Shown: positions 24,434-35,526 of the stretch, piece by piece
Layout: the number at the start of each line of letters is the position of its first letter
Position numbering within the stretch: position 1 is the first letter of the stretch
Origin: JALZAI01 sp038207565
GTDB taxonomy: Bacteria; Actinomycetota; Actinomycetes; Mycobacteriales; Jatrophihabitantaceae
Assembly: GCA_038207565.1 (NCBI GenBank)
Contig: JBBQZQ010000011.1
Span: 1-64,000, forward strand
DNA length: 64,000 nucleotides
Reading direction: 5' to 3'
Position numbers and translations under genes: made by a program
The notes under the pieces: generated by a model
The model's database searches: none
What the model was told of the DNA's origin: nothing
What the model saw: the letters and a program-made list of their open reading frames with translations, nothing else

Positions 24434-26406
24434 GCAGTCTGCTGGTGCCGGAGGCAGAGGCGTGGGTGGAACTGCTGCGGATGTTGGCCGAAGAGGCAGC
24501 CGATGCCTCCTTCACCAGGTGGCTCAGCAGGCATGGTGCCGGTGACGGTCGCGAACTTCCGGCCGTCGTCGTCGAGGGTTACGAACTGGCGCGCCGGGCC
24601 AAGGAGAACAACGCTCGGCGCGAGCGTCGGGAGAGTGAGCTTGCTGCGTTGTATGCGACAGCGGGGGACCTCTCCTCGCTGCGCGATGCCGACAAGGTCC
24701 TCACCGCCATCGTCCGGCGAGCGCGCGCCCTTCTTGTCAGCGACGTCGCCTACATCACCCTGATCGACAAGGGGGGTGACGTGACGACCATGCGGGTCGA
24801 AGTCGGCATGCAGACTTCGGCTCTGCGCGCAATGCGGCTAGCCCATGGAACTGGTGTCAGCGGCATGGTCGCCAAGACGGGGGAGCCATTCTGGACGCCG
24901 GACTACATCCATGACCGACGGATCGTGCATGTCATCGACGACATCGTGGCCGAAGAGGGCCTTTCAGCCGTGCTGGGCGTGCCATTGCTGCTGGGCAACC
25001 AGGTTCTCGGCGTGCTGTTCGCTGCCGACCGCCGTTTCCGGGTCTACGCGCCCGACGAGGTCGCGCTGCTGACGACCCTCGGAAACCATGCTGCCATTGC
25101 GCTGAACAATGCACGGATGTTCGAGGGATCGCGAGCCACGTTGGACAAACTGACCCAGGCGGACGCCGAAATGAAGGCCCATGCCGAACTCGTCGAGAAG
25201 TCGGCCTTGGTCCACGATCGGCTTGCCGACCTGGTCTTGCAAGGCGCTGAAATGGCCGGGGTGGTAGATGCTCTGGCCGACGTGCTCGACGCTGACATCC
25301 TGGTGCTTGGCCCTGACGACGCCGAACTAGCTCGCTCCGCAGCCATGACCGCGGGGATCCACGCCACCATGCAGGCTCACGCCGCCGGCCGGTCCGGAGG
25401 CGGCCAGGACGAGGACGAGGACGAGCGATGGAACGACACCAGAAGTCGAGCTTTCCGGCTCGGTCGCACAGCCCGCTTCGATACCCCGTCCGGCGATAGA
25501 GACATCTGGATCACGCCCATCGTGGCCGGCACTGAGCACTTTGCGATGGTGCTGTCGACCCGACCGGAAGAGTTCGATATATCAGAGCTGCGCACCCTTG
25601 AGCGCGGCGCGCAGGTGACCGCGCTCCTGCTGCTGATGAGCCGGTCGGTGGCGGCGGCCGAACAACACATTCGAGGCGAGCTGCTGGATGACCTGCTCGG
25701 CTCCTACCCGGTCGAGGAGTCCAGTCTCCGACGGCGGGCGGAGTTGTTGGGAGTCGACCTGAACGCCGACCACGCGGTTGTCGCGGCGCGGCCGGTTGAC
25801 CAGACGCAGCGGGCGGCCGTCCTACATGCGGCGAATCTGCTGGTGCGCGAACTCGGCGGGATCGCCGGTGAGCACCACGGCAGCATCCTGTGTCTGCTAC
25901 CTGGTCTCACCGCGGACGACGCGGCAAGTCGCATCGCCGCCAGCGTCGGGCAACTGGCCCCAGCCGGGGCCACGGTGGGAGCGGCCGGTCCCGCGAACGG
26001 CGTGGTCGGGTTGCCCAAGGCATACCTCGATGCGGCGCGATGCGAGCGGATCCTGCTTGCTCTCGGCCGACCGGGAACGCGCGCGACACCGCGGGACCTG
26101 GGCATCTACGGTCTGCTGTTCAGCGGCGCATCCCGCGACCAGATCGAGGCATTCGTCGACGACCGTCTAGGCCGCCTCGTTCGCTACGACGCAGACCACG
26201 GTACGGAACTGGTGATCACACTGCGCGCGTATTTCTCGGCTGCGGGCAGCGTGGCAAAGGCCGCTGCCGCCCTGTATCTGCACCCGAACACGCTGCGTCA
26301 ACGGCTCGCGCGCATCCGGGAGGTCCTCGGGGAAGGGTGGCGGGAGGAACAGCTGCTCGAACTGCACGTCGCCGTCAGAATCCACGAGATCATCCGCGAA
26401 ATCTGA
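24430..26406 (+). CDS. GAF and PucR/CdaR-type transcription regulator
   Basis: 658 aa. An N-terminal helical region and coiled coil (about 60-75) lead into a GAF domain (about 85-225, DVAYITLIDKGGDVTTMRVE). A long middle domain resembles the CdaR GGDEF-like region, and the C-terminal PucR-type HTH (about 600-650) shows AGSVAKAAAALYLHPNTLRQ and RLARIREVLG. Members of this class activate catabolic or transport genes on binding an inducer. Its position after the liv operon suggests it regulates that operon. The start at 24430 overlaps the SDR remnant's stop; the upstream open frame from 24364 is ignored. Confidence 0.85.
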   Translation: MSSLLVPEAEAWVELLRMLAEEAADASFTRWLSRHGAGDGRELPAVVVEGYELARRAKENNARRERRESELAALYATAGDLSSLRDADKVLTAIVRRARALLVSDVAYITLIDKGGDVTTMRVEVGMQTSALRAMRLAHGTGVSGMVAKTGEPFWTPDYIHDRRIVHVIDDIVAEEGLSAVLGVPLLLGNQVLGVLFAADRRFRVYAPDEVALLTTLGNHAAIALNNARMFEGSRATLDKLTQADAEMKAHAELVEKSALVHDRLADLVLQGAEMAGVVDALADVLDADILVLGPDDAELARSAAMTAGIHATMQAHAAGRSGGGQDEDEDERWNDTRSRAFRLGRTARFDTPSGDRDIWITPIVAGTEHFAMVLSTRPEEFDISELRTLERGAQVTALLLLMSRSVAAAEQHIRGELLDDLLGSYPVEESSLRRRAELLGVDLNADHAVVAARPVDQTQRAAVLHAANLLVRELGGIAGEHHGSILCLLPGLTADDAASRIAASVGQLAPAGATVGAAGPANGVVGLPKAYLDAARCERILLALGRPGTRATPRDLGIYGLLFSGASRDQIEAFVDDRLGRLVRYDADHGTELVITLRAYFSAAGSVAKAAAALYLHPNTLRQRLARIREVLGEGWREEQLLELHVAVRIHEIIREI

Positions 26407-26663
26407 CCGCGGAAACGGGGGGAGACGGCCGGGGAGTTTCGTTGAACGAAGACGTGAGTCGATGTCAGCTCATCGGTCAACAGACTCGGTAAGGCGGTGC
26501 TGCATCTCGAAGCAATCGTTGTGGTGCGTCGCGCGGCCGAGCTGCCCGGCGCGAGGGCCGGGATGCCGTTGATCTTGCCGACGTGCGACGACGGCTGGCC
26601 GCCCGCGGCCGACGCCCGGCTCACCGGGGGTGAGGCCCGCGTCAAAGGTCGCAGCCCGTGGAC

Positions 26664-26693
26664 TTGACTGATTCCAGAAAAGGGCGGCAGACT
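26664..26693 (+). promoter_or_regulatory. furA promoter with FurA-type AT-rich operator
   Basis: TTGACT at 26664-26669 and CAGACT at 26688-26693 (18-bp spacing) frame the sequence ATTCCAGAAAAGGG, which resembles from memory the conserved autoregulatory FurA site upstream of mycobacterial furA. CAGACT lies -12 to -7 from the GTG at 26700, which fits leaderless furA transcription starting at that codon. Confidence 0.6.
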
Positions 26694-26696
26694 CAG

Positions 26697-27131
26697 ATGG
26701 TGCCCACGAGATTGGAAGTCGAGCACTTGCTGCGTGGGGCTGATCTGCGGGTCACGCGTCCCCGGGTCGCGGTGCTGACCGCAGTGTATGAGCATCCGCA
26801 CGCCGACACCGACCAGATCACCGGTGTCGCGCGCGCGGACATTGGCGAGGTGTCCCGTCAGGCCGTCTACGACGTGTTGCGGGCACTGACCGCCGCGGGT
26901 CTGGTGCGCAGCATCGAGCCGGCAGGCTCCGTGGTCCGCTACGAGTCGCGGGTCGGCGACAATCACCACCACCTCGTGTGCCGGTCGTGCGGCGCGATCG
27001 CCGACGTCGACTGCGCTGTCGGCACCACGCCGTGCTTGACCGCGTCCGACGACCACCGCTTCGCGATCGACGAGGCCGAGGTCACCTACTGGGGCCTGTG
27101 CTCCGACTGCCACTCCGAACACAGTTCCTGA
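26697..27131 (+). CDS. furA: Fur-family regulator FurA
   Basis: 144 aa from the ATG at 26697; a leaderless GTG at 26700 would give 143 aa and an N-terminus like that of mycobacterial FurA. Residues LRVTRPRVAVLTAV and VSRQAVYDVLRALTAAGLVR form the winged helix. NHHHLVCRSCGAIADVDC and YWGLCSDCHSEH carry the metal ligands (two CxxC pairs). It represses furA-katG and responds to peroxide. katG starts 28 nt downstream. Confidence 0.92.
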   Translation: MVPTRLEVEHLLRGADLRVTRPRVAVLTAVYEHPHADTDQITGVARADIGEVSRQAVYDVLRALTAAGLVRSIEPAGSVVRYESRVGDNHHHLVCRSCGAIADVDCAVGTTPCLTASDDHRFAIDEAEVTYWGLCSDCHSEHSS

Positions 27132-27159
27132 CCACACCGAGATTCCCGGAAGGATTCCC

Positions 27160-29394
<2,235 letters not shown>

Positions 29395-29418
29395 TCCGTC
29401 GCTGGCCTGGTACCGAAC

Positions 29419-29956
29419 CTACGGTGGGAGGTCAGCCGACCGGCACCGCCTCGTGGGCGGCGGCGAAAGGAGCCGCCGACGGAACGGGGGCGGACCCGAG
29501 CGGTACATGAGGTAGCCCAGGAACAGGGCGTTCACGCCGGGAATGAGGTCGGGCCCGAGCAGGCACGTCCACTGGCGCACCGCGACCAGCGCCTGACCGG
29601 TGACGCCGAGTGCGTCCTGCTGCGCGCCGGTAGAACCGGCGAAGTCTCCCCGCAGCGTCACGACGGACAGCAGGCTCAGGACCCCGGCGACGATGAGGGT
29701 GGCCTCGACGACGCGGGACGAGACGAAGCCGAGTGCTGCGGTCTGGCTGACCCGTTGGTGACCGGGTAGAGCGCGACGGCCCTCCCGATACAAACGATTG
29801 CGGTGATGACCTCGAGCCACGCGCCCCACAGCAGCGGCGTATTGCTGCCTGGGGTGTTGATGTAGTCGCGGTTTGTCGACGACGTCGGAATAGAGCTTCA
29901 GTTCCGGGATGGAGGCGGCGAACGTGATGACGTAGAGCACGCCCGCCCCGGTGCAC
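29419..29956 (-). pseudogene. DUF4386-family membrane protein remnant
   Basis: Pieces of one DUF4386-like protein lie in different frames on the minus strand: VLYVITFAASIPELKLYSDV, then NRDYINTPGSNTPLLWGAWL, then LGFVSSRVVEATLIVAGVLS to LGPDLIPGVNALFLGYLMYR. At least two frameshifts separate them, and the end after MYRSG is scrambled. It converges on katG. Confidence 0.65.
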
Positions 29957-30017
29957 TGCCGTGAGCGTGGTCAGCGACCCCGCCCGGCACAGCCGTGCTC
30001 GGTCGCAGACGACAGCG

Positions 30018-30644
30018 TCAGAGTCCGTTGTCGACCATCTCGGCCACCCGCCGCGCGAACGCCTCGGCCCCCTTGTCGTCCACCGCGCGCAGCGGGCCGT
30101 CGATCAGCAACGTGGCCAGCCCGTGCACGGCCGACCAGGCGAGGAATTCCGCGCCGGTGCGGCGTGCCGCCGGCAGGACACCGGCCGCCACCATCTCGTC
30201 CAGCGCCTCGGACAGCAATTGGAACGGCGTCCGCCCGGTGTCACCCGCCCGTTCTGCTCGATCGCGATCCGCGAGATCGGTGGGGACGGAGAATGCCGTC
30301 CGGAACAAGCCTGGCTCGGCTCGGGCGAACCGTACATAGCCGCGACCCACCGCCTGGAAACGCGCGCGGGCCAGCGCTTTTCGACCCTGCGTCACCGTGA
30401 CCGTGGCCTGCTCAGCCTCGATCGCTCGCGCCAGGGCGGCCTGCGCGCTGTCGCACACTGCCGCGAGGAGAGCCGAACGGTCCTCGAAGTGTCGATATGC
30501 GGCGTTCGGCGAGACGCCCGCCGCGCGCGTCGCCGCCCGCAGCACGACTGCCGCCGGTCCGCCCGCGCGCGCCATCTGGATGCCGGCCTCGAGCAATGCG
30601 TGTCGTAGGTGCCCGTGACGGTAGGCCACCCGTTGGACGCTCAT
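30018..30644 (-). CDS. TetR-family repressor
   Basis: 208 aa. The N-terminal helix-turn-helix (AATRAAGVSPNAAYRHFEDRSALLAAV) and a C-terminal WHG-like segment (AWSAVHGLATLLIDGPL) define a TetR regulator. It is divergent from the DrrAB-type exporter, and two dyads lie between them, so it probably represses both itself and the exporter until a drug-like ligand binds. Confidence 0.9.
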   Translation of the reverse strand: MSVQRVAYRHGHLRHALLEAGIQMARAGGPAAVVLRAATRAAGVSPNAAYRHFEDRSALLAAVCDSAQAALARAIEAEQATVTVTQGRKALARARFQAVGRGYVRFARAEPGLFRTAFSVPTDLADRDRAERAGDTGRTPFQLLSEALDEMVAAGVLPAARRTGAEFLAWSAVHGLATLLIDGPLRAVDDKGAEAFARRVAEMVDNGL

Positions 30645-30645
30645 G

Positions 30646-30675
30646 TTGACAGTGTGCACTGATACTGTGTACAGC
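30646..30675. promoter_or_regulatory. Divergent promoter with two TetR-type dyads
   Basis: TTGACA (30646-30651) and TACAGC (30670-30675) form a -35/-10 pair for the exporter. CAGTG-TG-CACTG (30650-30661) and CTGT-GT-ACAG (30665-30674) are inverted repeats inside and overlapping this promoter, as expected for repression. The first starts 6 nt from the repressor ATG. Confidence 0.6.
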
Positions 30676-30705
30676 GTCCACATTGCTCGCCGAGGAGGAC
30701 CCAGA

Positions 30706-31560
30706 ATGGAAACCGCGCGACAGTTGTCAGACGGCGGTCCTACCCTCCCCAGCATGAGCACCAGTCCCGCTATCGAAGCCGACCAGCTCGTCAAACAGTT
30801 CCGTGGCCGCGGCGGCACCGTCGACGCCGTCCGTGGCGTCGACCTGCGGATAGCGAAGGGCGAGATCTTCGGCTTTCTCGGGCCGAACGGTGCAGGCAAG
30901 TCCACGACGGTGCGCATGCTCACGACGCTCATGTCGATCACGTCCGGCAGTGCGCGCGTCGGCGGCATCGACGTCGCTGCCGAACCCGACGCCGCCCGGC
31001 GCAAGATCGGCGTCGCGCTGCAGGAGGCCGGCCTCGACGCTCGGCAGACGGGACGTGAACTGCTGATCCTTCAGTCCAGGCTCTTCGGCATGACGCGCGA
31101 CGTTGCCGCTGCCCGAGCAGACAGCCTGCTCGAGTTGGTCGATCTCGTGGATTCCGGCGGTCGGCGGATCAAGGGTTACTCGGGTGGCATGAAACGCCGC
31201 CTCGACCTGGCGTCGGCCCTCGTGCACCAGCCCGAGGTGCTGTTCCTAGACGAACCGACAACCGGCCTCGACCCGGCCAGCCGACTCACCGTCTGGGACG
31301 AGGTTCGGCGGATCAACGAACGCGGCACTACGGTCTTCCTGACCACGCAGTACCTCGAGGAAGCCGACCAGCTGTGCAACCGGCTGGCCATCATCGACGG
31401 CGGGCGGATTGTGCGCCAGGGCACACCCGAACAGTTGAAGGCGGAACTGCGTGAGCGGCGAGATTCGCGCGAGCAACCCACCCTGGACGAAGTCTTCCTC
31501 GACGCCACCGGACGTACCCGCGAACGGCGGGCCGGCGAGGTGCAGGAGGTCGTGGCGTGA
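30706..31560 (+). CDS. DrrA-type ABC exporter ATPase
   Basis: 284 aa from the ATG preceded by GAGGAGG. Walker A GPNGAGKST, signature YSGGMKRRLDLASAL, Walker B VLFLDEPTTGLDP and H-loop-type LTTQYLEEAD are those of daunorubicin-resistance-type ATPases. Such systems expel hydrophobic drugs or lipids. It overlaps the permease gene by 4 nt (GTGA). Confidence 0.92.
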   Translation: METARQLSDGGPTLPSMSTSPAIEADQLVKQFRGRGGTVDAVRGVDLRIAKGEIFGFLGPNGAGKSTTVRMLTTLMSITSGSARVGGIDVAAEPDAARRKIGVALQEAGLDARQTGRELLILQSRLFGMTRDVAAARADSLLELVDLVDSGGRRIKGYSGGMKRRLDLASALVHQPEVLFLDEPTTGLDPASRLTVWDEVRRINERGTTVFLTTQYLEEADQLCNRLAIIDGGRIVRQGTPEQLKAELRERRDSREQPTLDEVFLDATGRTRERRAGEVQEVVA

Positions 31561-32321
31561 GCGCCGTCAACCAGGCCAGCGTTCTCGGCGGTCGCGCCCT
31601 GCGAGAGGGGCTGCGCACGCCCGAGGCCATTATTCCCACGCTGTTCATTCCACTGTTCTTCCTGGTCGTAAATGTCGGGCAGGCCGGCAAGATCTTCCCG
31701 ACGACGTCGACTGACTTCCTCAAGGGGCAGAACTACGCGGCGTTCCAGCTGCCCAGTTCCCTACTGCTTGCGGCCTCGTTCGGCAGCGCCGCGCTGTTCC
31801 TTGTCGAAGACATCGAGGGCGGCTACTTCGACAAGCTACGGGCGGCACCGGTTTCGCGCAGCGCACTGGTCGTCGGCCGGCTGCTCGCCGAGTCAGCGAA
31901 GACGGCAGTGCTGACGGCACTGCTCATCCTCGTCGCCCTGCCCTTCGGCGTGCACATCGCCAGCGGGCCGGCCGGCTTCGTCCTGCTGCTCGTGCTCACC
32001 GCGTGGTGGGCCGTGGTCTTCTCCGGGTTCATGCAGCTGATCGCGCTCAAGACCCGTAGTGCCGCGGCCACCAACTCGGGCAGCCTGATTTTCTTCCCGC
32101 TGTTGTTCCTGACGCCCAACTTCGTTCCGCGCCCCTTGCTGACCCGCCCCATGGAGGTCGCCGCGACGTACAACCCGGTGACCTACATCATGGAGGGGAT
32201 GCGCTCGTTGATTCTGGACGACTTTGCGTGGGCCCCCATTGCGCGCGGCTTCGCCGTTGTTGCCGCCGCGTTCGTATTGATGGTGGCGTTGAACGTCCGC
32301 GTCATGCGGTCCTACGACTGA
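31557..32321 (+). CDS. ABC-2 type exporter permease (DrrB-like)
   Basis: 254 aa with six predicted membrane helices. LRTPEAIIPTLFIPLFFLVV and EDIEGGYFDKLRAAPVSRSA are typical of ABC-2 permeases of the DrrB group; FLTPNFVPRPLLTRPMEVAA follows. GTG start coupled to the ATPase stop, with GCAGGAGG upstream. It forms the export channel with the preceding ATPase. Confidence 0.9.
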   Translation: MSAVNQASVLGGRALREGLRTPEAIIPTLFIPLFFLVVNVGQAGKIFPTTSTDFLKGQNYAAFQLPSSLLLAASFGSAALFLVEDIEGGYFDKLRAAPVSRSALVVGRLLAESAKTAVLTALLILVALPFGVHIASGPAGFVLLLVLTAWWAVVFSGFMQLIALKTRSAAATNSGSLIFFPLLFLTPNFVPRPLLTRPMEVAATYNPVTYIMEGMRSLILDDFAWAPIARGFAVVAAAFVLMVALNVRVMRSYD

Positions 32322-32370
32322 CCGGTCGCACTCAGGGTTTCCCGGTCGACGGCCTCGGCCGCGTGCACCC

Positions 32371-32406
32371 GGGTTACGAGTTGCGCCCGGGTTACGAGTT
32401 GCGCCC
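32371..32406 (+). repeat. Perfect 18-bp tandem duplication
   Basis: GGGTTACGAGTTGCGCCC occurs twice without interruption (32371-32388 and 32389-32406) in the gap between the exporter permease and the sensor kinase. Each unit is part of the leader of the kinase gene. It could be a doubled regulator site or slippage. Confidence 0.85.
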
Positions 32407-32485
32407 GACGAGGACTCGGGGTCCAATATCTTTAGCGGGGTTTGCGGGACTTACGCATCATCTCGCGAGCGGAGCACACACCGGT

Positions 32486-34228
32486 ATGGGCCCACAGTCA
32501 GCTCCGTCCGATACGGGCACACGTTCGCCGACGTCGGCCCAGCCGGCAGACTCATCCCGTCGGGTACCAACAGCCGGGGATGCCCGCGGCGACTGGAGCG
32601 GCTCGTCAGACTGGACGCGAGGATACGCGCGCCGAGCTGCGCCGTTCCTGGCGGCTACCGCGGCGTGCGCCGCGAGCCCGGCCGTGCCGCACTCGACGGT
32701 TCCGGACGGGTCGTGGTGGCTCGCAGCTCTGGGTTTGCTCGTCCTGATGGTGCTCGCCGGTGCAGTTGCTTCCTCTGGTCCGAGTGAGCATTGGCTGCAC
32801 ACGCTCGCGCCGCTGCTGCTGATTCCCGCCGTGCAGGCGTTGCGCGCCGCAGACGGGAATGCCCTGTCCGGGTTCGCGTACATGCTGTTGTTACCGACAA
32901 TCTGGTTCGCGCTGTACGGCAGGCTCCGTGAGGTCGCACTCTCGATCCTCGGCGGGAGCCTCGTCGTCATTCTGCCCCTGATCCTCATCGGGGCTCCTCG
33001 CTATCCGGCGGTCGGCTGGCGGGGGGCGGCGCTACTCATCATCGTGCTGGCCACCGTCGGGCCCCTGGTCCACAACCTGGTTGCGACAGCGCGCGAGCAG
33101 ACAATGACCGCGGAGTTGAGTTCGGCAAGATTCCGAGCCGTGTTCGACGATGCTCCCGTCGGCATGGCGCTGACGCCCGAGCACGTGCGCGCGGACAGCT
33201 CGTTCTTCCTCGTCAACACGGCCTTGTGCGCCATGCTGGGGCGCGATCACGCGGAGCTGATGAGCCTGCCACTGAGAGCCATCTGCGAGCACGATGATCT
33301 CCCCACGTTGCTGATCGACGCCGCCGACACCGAGCGCTCGGCACAGTTCGAGGTACGGCTACGGCACCGCTCGGGCCGCACGGTATGGGCGGCCATTTCC
33401 CGCGCGCGACTGACCGATCTCCGCGGCCAGTCACCACAGATCGCCTGGCAGGTGCAGGACATCACTGGCCGCGCGGAAACCGACAACGCGCTGTTGGACG
33501 CCCTCGACCTTGAACGCGCTGCCACCGAGCGGCTGCGCAATGCCGACCGGGCACGTACCGAACTCGTCTCCTCGATCTCGCATGACCTGCGCACCCCGCT
33601 GACGGCTGCGCTCGGTTACGCCGAAATGCTCGCCGACGGCGACATGGGAGCCTTGAGCGCTCAACAGAGCGCCACCGCAGCTACCATTGCGCGAAGCCTC
33701 ACCAAGCTGTCGACCATCGTCGGCGAACTGGTCAATCTGCCGGTGGGATCGGACGAGAGAGCCGTGTCGGTGCAACCTGTTGACCTGCACCTCGTGCTCG
33801 AGGACTCGCTGCACATGGTCGCCATCCAGTCAGCGCTTCGCGACCAGCAGCTGACCGTCACCAACAACCTCCAATCAGCGCGCGTCGAGGGTGACCCCGT
33901 CCTCCTCGAGCGCGCCCTGGTCAACCTGCTCAGCAACGCCGTCAAATACACCCCCGTTCACGGCAGCGTTGCAGTAGCGGCGCACGCCGACGCCTCGCAC
34001 GCCATTATCTCCATCAGCGACACCGGCGAGGGCATCAGCGCAGATGACCAGCTCCGCATTTTCGATCGGTTCTACAGAGCGCCCCGCGACGAACATCACC
34101 CGGTTAACGGCACCGGGCTCGGCCTGGCGATCGTCAAAGCGATCACGACCCAGCACGGCGGTACTATCACCGTCCGCAGCGATCCCGGACAAGGATCGGT
34201 ATTCGTCCTGCGGCTTCCCCTCCAGTAG
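32486..34228 (+). CDS. Membrane PAS-domain histidine kinase
   Basis: 580 aa from the ATG at 32486; the upstream open frame overlaps the permease gene and is not conserved. An N-terminal polar stretch, five or six membrane helices (about 77-200), a PAS domain (about 213-335, FRAVFDDAPVGMALT), HisKA (SSISHDLRTPLTAALGY) and HATPase_c (LLSNAVKYT, DTGEGI, GTGLGLAIV). It probably phosphorylates the response regulator at 34342. A globin gene follows, which suggests a gas or redox signal; this is inference. Confidence 0.9.
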   Translation: MGPQSAPSDTGTRSPTSAQPADSSRRVPTAGDARGDWSGSSDWTRGYARRAAPFLAATAACAASPAVPHSTVPDGSWWLAALGLLVLMVLAGAVASSGPSEHWLHTLAPLLLIPAVQALRAADGNALSGFAYMLLLPTIWFALYGRLREVALSILGGSLVVILPLILIGAPRYPAVGWRGAALLIIVLATVGPLVHNLVATAREQTMTAELSSARFRAVFDDAPVGMALTPEHVRADSSFFLVNTALCAMLGRDHAELMSLPLRAICEHDDLPTLLIDAADTERSAQFEVRLRHRSGRTVWAAISRARLTDLRGQSPQIAWQVQDITGRAETDNALLDALDLERAATERLRNADRARTELVSSISHDLRTPLTAALGYAEMLADGDMGALSAQQSATAATIARSLTKLSTIVGELVNLPVGSDERAVSVQPVDLHLVLEDSLHMVAIQSALRDQQLTVTNNLQSARVEGDPVLLERALVNLLSNAVKYTPVHGSVAVAAHADASHAIISISDTGEGISADDQLRIFDRFYRAPRDEHHPVNGTGLGLAIVKAITTQHGGTITVRSDPGQGSVFVLRLPLQ

Positions 34229-34341
34229 CTCTGCAAACCCGAGCACACTTCGGCGCTGACGGGGCCGGCGCCGCCAAGGGCGGTCCAGATAGTTTCCTGA
34301 GCTGGCATTGCCCGGCGGCGACGTGTCACAATATAGGTAAA

Positions 34342-34878
34342 ATGACTGAATCTAGGTCTGCCCTCGGCCCTCGGCCTCTCGCTGCCATAGATGTCTGTCT
34401 CGCTGAGGACGATGACGACATCCGTGGCCTTGTCGTCGCCATTCTGAGGAAGGCCGGGTTCGAGATCGTGCAGTACGACAACGGTCAGTCCGCGCTCGAA
34501 TCGATAGGCACTGAGGCTGCGGCTCTCTACCTCCTCGACATTCGCATGCCTCGCATGGGCGGTCTCGAGCTGTGTCGAGTGTTGCGCGCAACTCCGGCTA
34601 CCCGCGAAAGCATGGTCCTGCTGATGAGTGCCGAGGCGTCGCCGGGCGATGTCGCCGCGGGGCTGGCCGCCGGGGCGGACGACTTCCTGCCCAAGCCGTT
34701 CAGCCGCAGGCAGCTGTTGAGTCGTATCGAACGACTCGGTCTCCAGGCAGCGGGTGCAACAGGCCACAGGTCGAGCGTCTTGTCCGCCCGGGCAGGGAGC
34801 TCGCTGTTCGAAGGCGGGTCAGCACGGGTTGCAGATCATCCTCCCGCCGAATCGTCCGCCGACAGGAAAGGGGATTGA
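34342..34878 (+). CDS. Response regulator without DNA-binding domain
   Basis: 178 aa. A receiver domain with AEDDDD, phospho-acceptor Asp66 (LLDIRMPRMGG) and Lys in FLPKPFS. The last ~50 residues are polar and show no known output domain. It may act by protein contact or as a phosphate sink. The globin ATG is 2 nt after its stop. Confidence 0.87.
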   Translation: MTESRSALGPRPLAAIDVCLAEDDDDIRGLVVAILRKAGFEIVQYDNGQSALESIGTEAAALYLLDIRMPRMGGLELCRVLRATPATRESMVLLMSAEASPGDVAAGLAAGADDFLPKPFSRRQLLSRIERLGLQAAGATGHRSSVLSARAGSSLFEGGSARVADHPPAESSADRKGD

Positions 34879-34880
34879 CG

Positions 34881-35243
34881 ATGTCACCGGTGTCGTTGGT
34901 CGACAAGCTCGGGGGCCCGCCAGGGGTGCAGTCTGCGGTCATCGACCTGTACGAACGGTTGCTCGATGATCACGACATCTCCGACTACTTCGACGACGTG
35001 AATCTGCTCGCCCTTCGCGTCCACATGGTCGACTTCTTGATCGCGGCATTGAGCGGAGCACAGCACGGGTATCACGGTCGCCCGCTCGACGAGGCGCATC
35101 GTGGTCTGGGGATCACTGATACCGCGTTCGACCACGTCGTGGGTCACCTGCGAGATGTGCTGATAGACGCCTCCGTCGACCGGGAGGTAGCAGACCATGT
35201 CGTCGATCGTTTGGCTCCGCTGCGCCAGATCATCGTCTCCTGA
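34881..35243 (+). CDS. glbN: Group I truncated hemoglobin
   Basis: 120 aa, the size of trHbN. Proximal haem ligand His73 (DEAHRGLGITD), probable distal Tyr24 (IDLYERLL), and the conserved GGPPGVQSAV start. The E-helix reads RVHMVDFL where RAHQ is common. Truncated hemoglobins oxidise nitric oxide or bind O2. It sits 2 nt behind the response regulator, so kinase, regulator and globin likely form one NO/O2-related unit. Confidence 0.88.
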   Translation: MSPVSLVDKLGGPPGVQSAVIDLYERLLDDHDISDYFDDVNLLALRVHMVDFLIAALSGAQHGYHGRPLDEAHRGLGITDTAFDHVVGHLRDVLIDASVDREVADHVVDRLAPLRQIIVS

Positions 35244-35526
35244 ACCCGTCGATTCGACCCACGTCCGGCAATGGCTTCGCCGTTATTGCATCGGACCGTA
35301 TCGGCCGGAGGCGGCCCGAAGCGGCCCTGTGGTGGCGCTTGACTGATACCGCGGTGACCCCGGAAACAGCTCCCGCGACTCGTGGCCGCTGACGTAGCCC
35401 ACGCACGAGTTCAGGGCGTTGCCGGGCCCCTCAACTGCGTTTGGCCAACCCACGCTGATCAATTGATTCTTATTTGACGCCACGGCCGTACGTTGCCACC
35501 AGATCGAACGTCTGGGGGTCCTCGTG

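Noticed and set aside
35457..35466. ATCAATTGAT palindrome upstream of the multicopper oxidase as an operator
   Set aside because: Ten bases of AT-rich palindrome alone, with no correctly spaced promoter or adjacent regulator, are not enough.
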